From Verticillium longisporum (lineage: Eukaryota; Ascomycota; Sordariomycetes; Glomerellales; Plectosphaerellaceae): 64,000 nucleotides of DNA. Location: positions 1,860,001 to 1,924,000 of the forward strand of contig JAETXT010000011.1 of the NCBI GenBank assembly GCA_019188255.1, given 5' to 3'. Both the position numbers and the translations under genes were made by a program. The notes beneath the pieces were generated by a model, which saw only the letters and a program-made list of their open reading frames with translations, was not told the origin of the DNA and ran no database searches. How positions within the stretch are numbered: position 1 is the stretch's first letter; every line of letters starts with the position of its first letter. Of this stretch, positions 58,897 to 64,000 are shown in pieces.

Positions 58897-59377
58897 TAGG
58901 CTTAGGAATACCCAAAGATTCTGACCCATTAGGCACCTAGAAACTTAGCGTAAGAACCCAAAGCCCTAAAAACCCAATACTCCACTACCTATTTAGGTTT
59001 TTAGGCTAAAATAGGTTACCTAGAAAGAAACCTAAACCTAAATAAGTAGTAGGGCCTAGGTTATTTTAGGTCTTACTAAAATATATAATATAGTAATATT
59101 ATTATATACCTATTAGAATACCTTATACCCTATTTAACGCCCTATTAATATAATATCCTTAGGGCTAAAATCGGGCACGGACTATATATAGACCCTAGCT
59201 TCTACCTAGAGAGAACCTATAGGCTATAATGGGCAACCTAGAAGGAACCTAGAAATTTCTATAGGTTTTTTGGGCTACCCATTTCAACCTATAGGTTCTC
59301 TCTAGGCAACCCAGAAAGCCCAAATATCCACTCCCCTATAATACCTAAACGAGACCATTTGGGTATTCCTAACCCTA
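58897..59377 (-). mobile_element. hAT-type MITE, copy 2 (481 bp), inverted relative to copy 1
   Basis: Ends: left TAGGCTTAGGAATACCCAAA, right (reverse complement) TAGGGTTAGGAATACCCAAA. Target duplication gtttcgta (58889-58896) and gtttcgtg (59378-59385), 7/8 identical. The interior matches the reverse complement of 8330-8800 over its whole length with many transitions and small indels. It lies 241 bp after the stop of the split Zn2Cys6 gene. Confidence 0.9.
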
Positions 59378-60032
59378 GTTTCGTGATAAGGATCTTGTCG
59401 ATGGGTACAGTCGCCGAACAAATTTGTGGACTCATTATGGTAGCACGAGAGGAGACCGTCCCTAATTCACGGATCTGGAGGACGAGCCCATGATCATCGC
59501 CCACTGCACGGGATCCCAGATATTTCTGGGACGGCACCCCTGGGAGGCTCACTGCTTGCGGCATCGGAGACTCTTAGCAACGAAGATGAAGCGAGGGAAA
59601 GGTGGGAAGTCGCGGTGAGGTGTCTCGTCTCTCATTCGTCTGTGGGCGAAATGTGTTCGGGCTGGGCGTGTAGTCAAATTTGTCGTGGACTTACGGCTTT
59701 TCGTCTCTTTTCGGGTCAATGGCCTCACATGTTCGAGTCATGGCCCCTGAGAGCTATTTCTATACTGTCAGCCCTGTGAGGCTGCAGGCGTGCAGGCCAG
59801 GAGGATCTCCCCCGAAGTCGCCAACCACCAGGATCCTGGGTTCGTCGTGCTCAACGGAAGGAAATGAAGCGCCGGAGCTGCGGGACATGCCCCAAAATTG
59901 AATAGCCTCTATATGAGGCGAGCAGCTACAATTCGAAATGGAAATCTTACTACCAGCCTTCGAGACTGCGGCCAGGCACACGTGCACCGACACTACAGCT
60001 GGCACCTAGAATCAGAAAGCGAGATCGCAAAT
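59378..60032. other. intergenic, 655 bp
   Basis: Between MITE copy 2 and the reductase start. No gene seen. Confidence 0.45.
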
Positions 60033-61076
60033 ATGGCACTCGAAAAAGACACTTGCCGTGCCTCGCAAGTCACTCAGGCCGGCAATATCAACCAAAACCT
60101 CAAGCTAGTCACAATCCCTCGCCCAACCGCAGACTCCCTTGGGAAGCGAGATCTTCTCATCCAGGTCATCTCCGCCAGCGTCTACAAAGCAGACTACTTT
60201 CCCGTCGAGCTCGGTGCCGCCTCCCGACTGACAGGCTCTTTCCCCAGAACACCAGGCGTGGAATTCAGCGGTCGCGTCGTCGCTGTCGGTCGCAAGGTCG
60301 TCGACGTCGGCCCAGGCGAGGTTGTGTTTGGCCGCCTGAATCCAGTGAAGCCGGGGTCCCTTGCCGAGTACGTGGTCGCGCCCTATGAGGGCATCGCTGT
60401 GTTGCCGGCGAGCGTTTCCCCGAGGTTGGCGGGTGCCGCTGGAACGTCCTCTCTCGCAGCATATCAGAGCATCGCGCCATACGTCCAGGCCGGCGACAAG
60501 GTTTTCATCAATGGCGGGTCCTTTGCGATTCAGGTGGCCAAGGCCCTCGCCTGCCACGTCACTGTCACCTGCTCGACGGACAAGATCGGTCTGTGCCAGA
60601 GCCTCGGAGCTGACGAGGTCATCGACTACAAGAAAGTCGACGTCATGAACGCGCTGTATCAGGAGGGTAAAGTATTTGCTCACGTCGTGGACAACGTCGT
60701 TGGATCACCGTCGACCTTGTTCCATCCTGGCTGCCGTGCAATCATGTTGCCGGGGCGGAAACGTTATAAAGTGTCGTTTGGAGGCGGGCTTAACGGGGCA
60801 AGTTGGGCTAATAGCTTCGTGGGAAACACGCTTCCCTCGTTCATGGGCGGCGCGGAGCACAAGTGGAAGCCGCTCATACTGGAGAACTCACATGCCGACC
60901 TTGCGCAGATAGCGAAGTGGATGGAGGAGGGCAAACTCAAGACGATGATAGATTCGACGTTTGCGTTCGAGGAGGTGCCAGAAGCTTTCAACAGGCTTAA
61001 GAAGGGGTCTATGACAGGCAAAGTGGTGATCCACATACAGCCCGTAGGAGGAGAAGGGAACGGAAATGGATACTGA
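60033..61076 (+). CDS. quinone-oxidoreductase-like MDR enzyme lacking part of its cofactor loop
   Basis: Medium-chain dehydrogenase/reductase, zinc-independent type, 347 aa from ATG 60033 (MALEKDTCRASQVTQAG); upstream in-frame ATGs are possible but read less well. GroES-like half: LLIQVISASVYKADYFPVE, TPGVEFSGRVVAVG and GPGEVVFGRL. The Rossmann half should start with a loop like INGGSGGTGTFAIQ but reads INGGSFAIQVAKAL: five residues are missing after Ser at about 60521, an exact in-frame gap of 15 bp. The rest is normal (VTCSTDKIGLCQSLGADEVI, AHVVDNVVGSP, EVPEAFNRLKKGSMTGKVVI). Loss of this glycine-rich turn should weaken NADPH binding, so the protein may be inactive despite an open frame. 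No intron is needed. Confidence 0.85.
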   Translation: MALEKDTCRASQVTQAGNINQNLKLVTIPRPTADSLGKRDLLIQVISASVYKADYFPVELGAASRLTGSFPRTPGVEFSGRVVAVGRKVVDVGPGEVVFGRLNPVKPGSLAEYVVAPYEGIAVLPASVSPRLAGAAGTSSLAAYQSIAPYVQAGDKVFINGGSFAIQVAKALACHVTVTCSTDKIGLCQSLGADEVIDYKKVDVMNALYQEGKVFAHVVDNVVGSPSTLFHPGCRAIMLPGRKRYKVSFGGGLNGASWANSFVGNTLPSFMGGAEHKWKPLILENSHADLAQIAKWMEEGKLKTMIDSTFAFEEVPEAFNRLKKGSMTGKVVIHIQPVGGEGNGNGY

Positions 61077-62887
61077 GACGCAGAAATAAGACTTTTAGTA
61101 GGAACAGTCGGTAATCAACAGCGCCAAAGTCAGATCGACCGCCAGACGGAGTGAGATTGCTTGCCGCTTCGTAGACATGAGGGCTGGGTCAGTCAGCCGA
61201 TGTGATTTCTAAAACCTCTAAACACCAAGTTGTGCTGCTTGGCTGATTTCTCGAATACAGCCGCAGTTGGGAGGCACGGCTGATGAGATGCCTTGAATAC
61301 GCAGCCTGACCTTCCACAGAGAGCTGTCGCTGGAAAACGGTTCGATTTGTGACCTTCATGCACATGCCAACAATCCATGGACCCCCTGATAGTCGGCTCT
61401 CTAGGATCTTTCGCAACGTTAACTTTCGGCTACTCACCCATTGATCAGCCAGGATGACGGTATCACCCTTGCAACCGCAGTCACTACTATGCCCTTGCTT
61501 GAAGATCATTCTTCATCTCAGACGTCGCTGGGAATATGATCACCCCTAGGAGCCTCACCCTCTACATGCTAGAGTATTCTCGACTTGCCATGATCTCGCA
61601 TCCGCGTTGGACATTAAAGAGATCGCGATCACACTAATCAAGATAGCACAGGAACATGAGAGTGTCGAGGGTCCAAAGGGCGATTTGAAAATAGAAAGAT
61701 GGATACAGCCGCCCAGGGCCAACGTTCGACCATACCGGCGGCAGAACTGGCGCAAAATTCCGAGCAACAAGAACCACAAGACGACGCAAAAGGATATCAA
61801 CCTCGCAAAAGAGACCACCTAGCAACAGGCCTTGTGGAAGCGACAGCTTCCATGGCAGCAGTCAAAGCCGCACGATATCCCCCCGCCACGAAGGCCGAGC
61901 ACGGGCTCCGCCTCTGGCCGCGGCTCAAGTGTCTGCTCCGGCCATCTGTCAGTAAAGGCAGCAAGTCAGGGTCTGGAGGCGAGGCCTCGGGAGGGTTGGG
62001 TCTCTTGGGGCAGGAGAAGCTATCCCTACCGGCTGTCTCGTCACGACGGGCCCGTTGTCCAGCGTCTTCTGCGACGCCAGGTCAACGACGGCCTGCATGG
62101 GCGCTTGCTTCGAGGGTTCAGCGATAGTCGGCATTTTGAAGGACGTTCAGCACGTGTGGAGCCTTTGAACAGAGATGAAGAAGAGAAAGACGGAGGAATG
62201 CCAAGAGTCAGAGGTGGTTTGTCGTAATTGATCTTGGCGCTCAAGGTTCACGGGGTTCGCGTCTCAAGATGGGACTGAATTGAGTTGACATTGATGGAGA
62301 AGGCGGTGTCCTCTTTTGTTTATTATGTCCTCACCCAACACCCCCTGGCAGCCCCTGCGCCCTCACTCACTCAGCCAAACGAGCCCCCTGTTTGAAGAAA
62401 GTCAATTGAGCACAGATCAGGCTGCCTCCGAGCCCGAGCTGAGCTGAGCTGCATGGCGCCTCGTCAACCAATGCTGGCGCACGAACAGAGTGGGTGGGTG
62501 GCTTATCGCGTGGATAGCGGCACTTGTCAGTTGATTGTGATGCGACCAGGGGGTGGTAGGTAGGTTGGTGACCTTTATTAGCTGTGGCACAATCCCCCCT
62601 GCAGGGCCTGCTCATGCTCAGCCTCGATCTATTGTACGTAGTCACTTTCGTGGCAGTCAATGCGACGGTGAGCCGTGATATGACTTCGCTGGTGCCAGAC
62701 AGCGAGAAGAATGCCTCGCTTCGACGAGGGAGACGCCAGCAATGCCAGATCACAGAACAGACACTTCGTTCATTGCTAAGTACGCATCATCATTACCATC
62801 AACGCCGCGGGAGCTCTTGAAACGTTGGCATGACATCTAGGCCTTTTGTAGTCCCAACCCACTACCACCTCCCAACCAATGCACTCT
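61077..62887. other. intergenic, 1.8 kb
   Basis: Open frames at 61.6-62.2 kb on both strands (for example 61699-62127 plus strand) show no domain or clear codon pattern. I do not call a gene. Confidence 0.4.
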
Positions 62888-64000
62888 TTACTCGCTGGCC
62901 GAAGCATCGGCCTCCTCCTCGGCGGCCTCATCATCGTCCTCGGACGCCGCGTCCGCGCCCGACTCGGCGCCGTTGCCGTTCGTCTTGGCCAAGGGGACTG
63001 TCGTCTCCGCACCACCCTCACGCTCCAGTCGTAGCCACTCATCCCACTCGGGGAAGAGCTCCTCATCCTCCGTGGGCACTCCGAGCAGCTTCGACACGCG
63101 GCTCTTCTTGCTCTTGTCGAGGCTCTCCTTCCACTGCGCCACAACGCCCGTTGTCAGACTGGGCTTGTACGTCTGCGAGAAGAGCACGGCCTCTGATATC
63201 CTGCCTGTCCGGACAAGTGTCTCAACGCAGCCCTCGACGTTGCCGGCCAGCCATTGCGCGCTAAAGGCAACATTGTGCGCGCCCGCCGCCTCGGCCTGTT
63301 CCGCCAGCTTCGTGAGGCCCTCGCGATCCGCCGTCGAAGAGTAGAGCAGCAGCAGCGAGCCAAGGTCCTTGGCGTGCGTGAAGCACTCCTGCGCAAGGGC
63401 GACATCCCACGCAGTGAGGGCAGCGTCACCCACCGTCTTCCGCTTGTGCACCACGTCCGCCACTCTGGCGAGCACGAGCGCATTGTCCAGCTGGTTAAGT
63501 GCGAGCGCCAGCTCAATCTTGTGCACGGAGTCCGTCGCCACCTCCAGCGCAAGCTCCTTGTGACCCTGGCCCTCGAGGAATCGCGCAATCTTGTTGAGCT
63601 GGTCCTGGGGCACGCTGGAAAGGAGCTCCTCAGCCGTCTCCATGTCGCCGCGCAGCACAAGCGTCTGGTACTCAAGCACAGGTAGCGAAAGGGCGAACGA
63701 GGTGACGCCGACGTCTTTATCGGCAAGGTAGATGCGGGAGTCGCGCTGGATGTAGCCGAGGATGTACATGGGCTGGTCGAAGTGAGACACCGTGTACGTC
63801 TGGTCGCCAACGAGGTAGTTCAGGCGGTTTGTGCTGTTGGTGTAGATGAAGCAGTCGCCAACCCATTCTCCGGTGCGAACACTATCCTTGGTTAGCAAAA
63901 CGGCCTCTCATTCCATCTCTTGATCTGTACATACCTCTCGTTGATATCAGTGATAACCTCGAATGCGGCCTCGACACCATCCTCGTCAGCCTCGCCATTC
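62888..64000 (-). CDS. coatomer subunit beta' (beta'-COP), C-terminal part; 5' end outside window
   Basis: COPI coat subunit for Golgi-to-ER retrieval. The exon 62888-63881 joins across a 53-bp intron (63882-63934; GTATGT donor, CTAAC branch, TAG acceptor) to an upstream exon ending FEVITDINES. The text covers the end of the second propeller and the helical solenoid: SVRTGEWVGDCFIYTNSTNR, YILGYIQRDSRIYLADKD, RGDMETAEELLSSVPQDQL and IARFLEGQGHKELALEVATD, then the TPR-like helices (AWDVALAQECFTHAKDLG, LLLLYSSTADREGL). The tail is acidic (SEDDDEAAEEEADASASE), as usual in fungi. The WD40 N-terminal half lies beyond 64000. Confidence 0.93.

Noticed and set aside
61607..62244. Open frames of 60-140 codons between the reductase and coatomer genes
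   Set aside because: Low-complexity composition, several frames equally open, no recognisable domain.

Overview
This is nuclear DNA of a filamentous ascomycete (Pezizomycotina, most likely Sordariomycetes). The evidence is short GT...AG introns of about 48-91 bp with CTAAC/CTGAC branch sites, Zn2Cys6 regulators, an augmin subunit, an exopolygalacturonase-like enzyme, and long AT-rich blocks of transposons whose decay looks like repeat-induced point mutation (RIP). I cannot name the species.

Region 1 (1-31.8 kb, GC-rich, gene-dense): a DHA2-type MFS transporter (cut by the window edge), an RBM25-type splicing factor, mitochondrial ribosomal protein bS21m, augmin subunit HAUS6, a MITE, a peroxisomal enoyl-CoA hydratase-like protein, a sugar transporter, a kinase-like pseudogene with two in-frame TAG codons, a Zn2Cys6 regulator, a transketolase of dihydroxyacetone-synthase type, a polyol/ketose-type SDR carrying a one-base frameshift, a GH28 exopolygalacturonase-like protein with altered catalytic motifs, a GPI-type surface protein with a one-base frameshift, and a methionine aminopeptidase 2. 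The transporter, regulator, transketolase and SDR could form a loose sugar/polyol utilisation neighbourhood (inference).

Region 2 (31,838-48,109, very AT-rich) is a transposon nest. A RIP-degraded Ty3/Gypsy element (two 214-bp LTRs, minus-strand RT and integrase still readable) contains a RIP-degraded Ty1/Copia element (two 287-bp LTRs, 5-bp target duplication) and a GC-rich, un-RIPed pogo/Fot1-type DNA transposon (long terminal inverted repeats, TA duplication).

Region 3 (48.1-61 kb) shows gene decay. A secreted peptidase-like gene is truncated at the Gypsy border. A Zn2Cys6 regulator is split by a 3.1-kb RIPed hAT transposon whose 8-bp target duplication is visible and whose flanks carry RIP-type stop codons. 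A reductase has lost five codons of its cofactor loop. One five-exon secreted protein of unknown family looks intact, and a second MITE copy lies in inverted orientation. The window ends in the coatomer beta'-COP gene (5' part outside).

No CRISPR array, Starship captain gene or polyketide/NRPS cluster was seen. The strongest signals are the nested transposons, the gene-splitting hAT insertion, the MITE pair and several genes with precise lesions. I found nothing I would call a new biological system.
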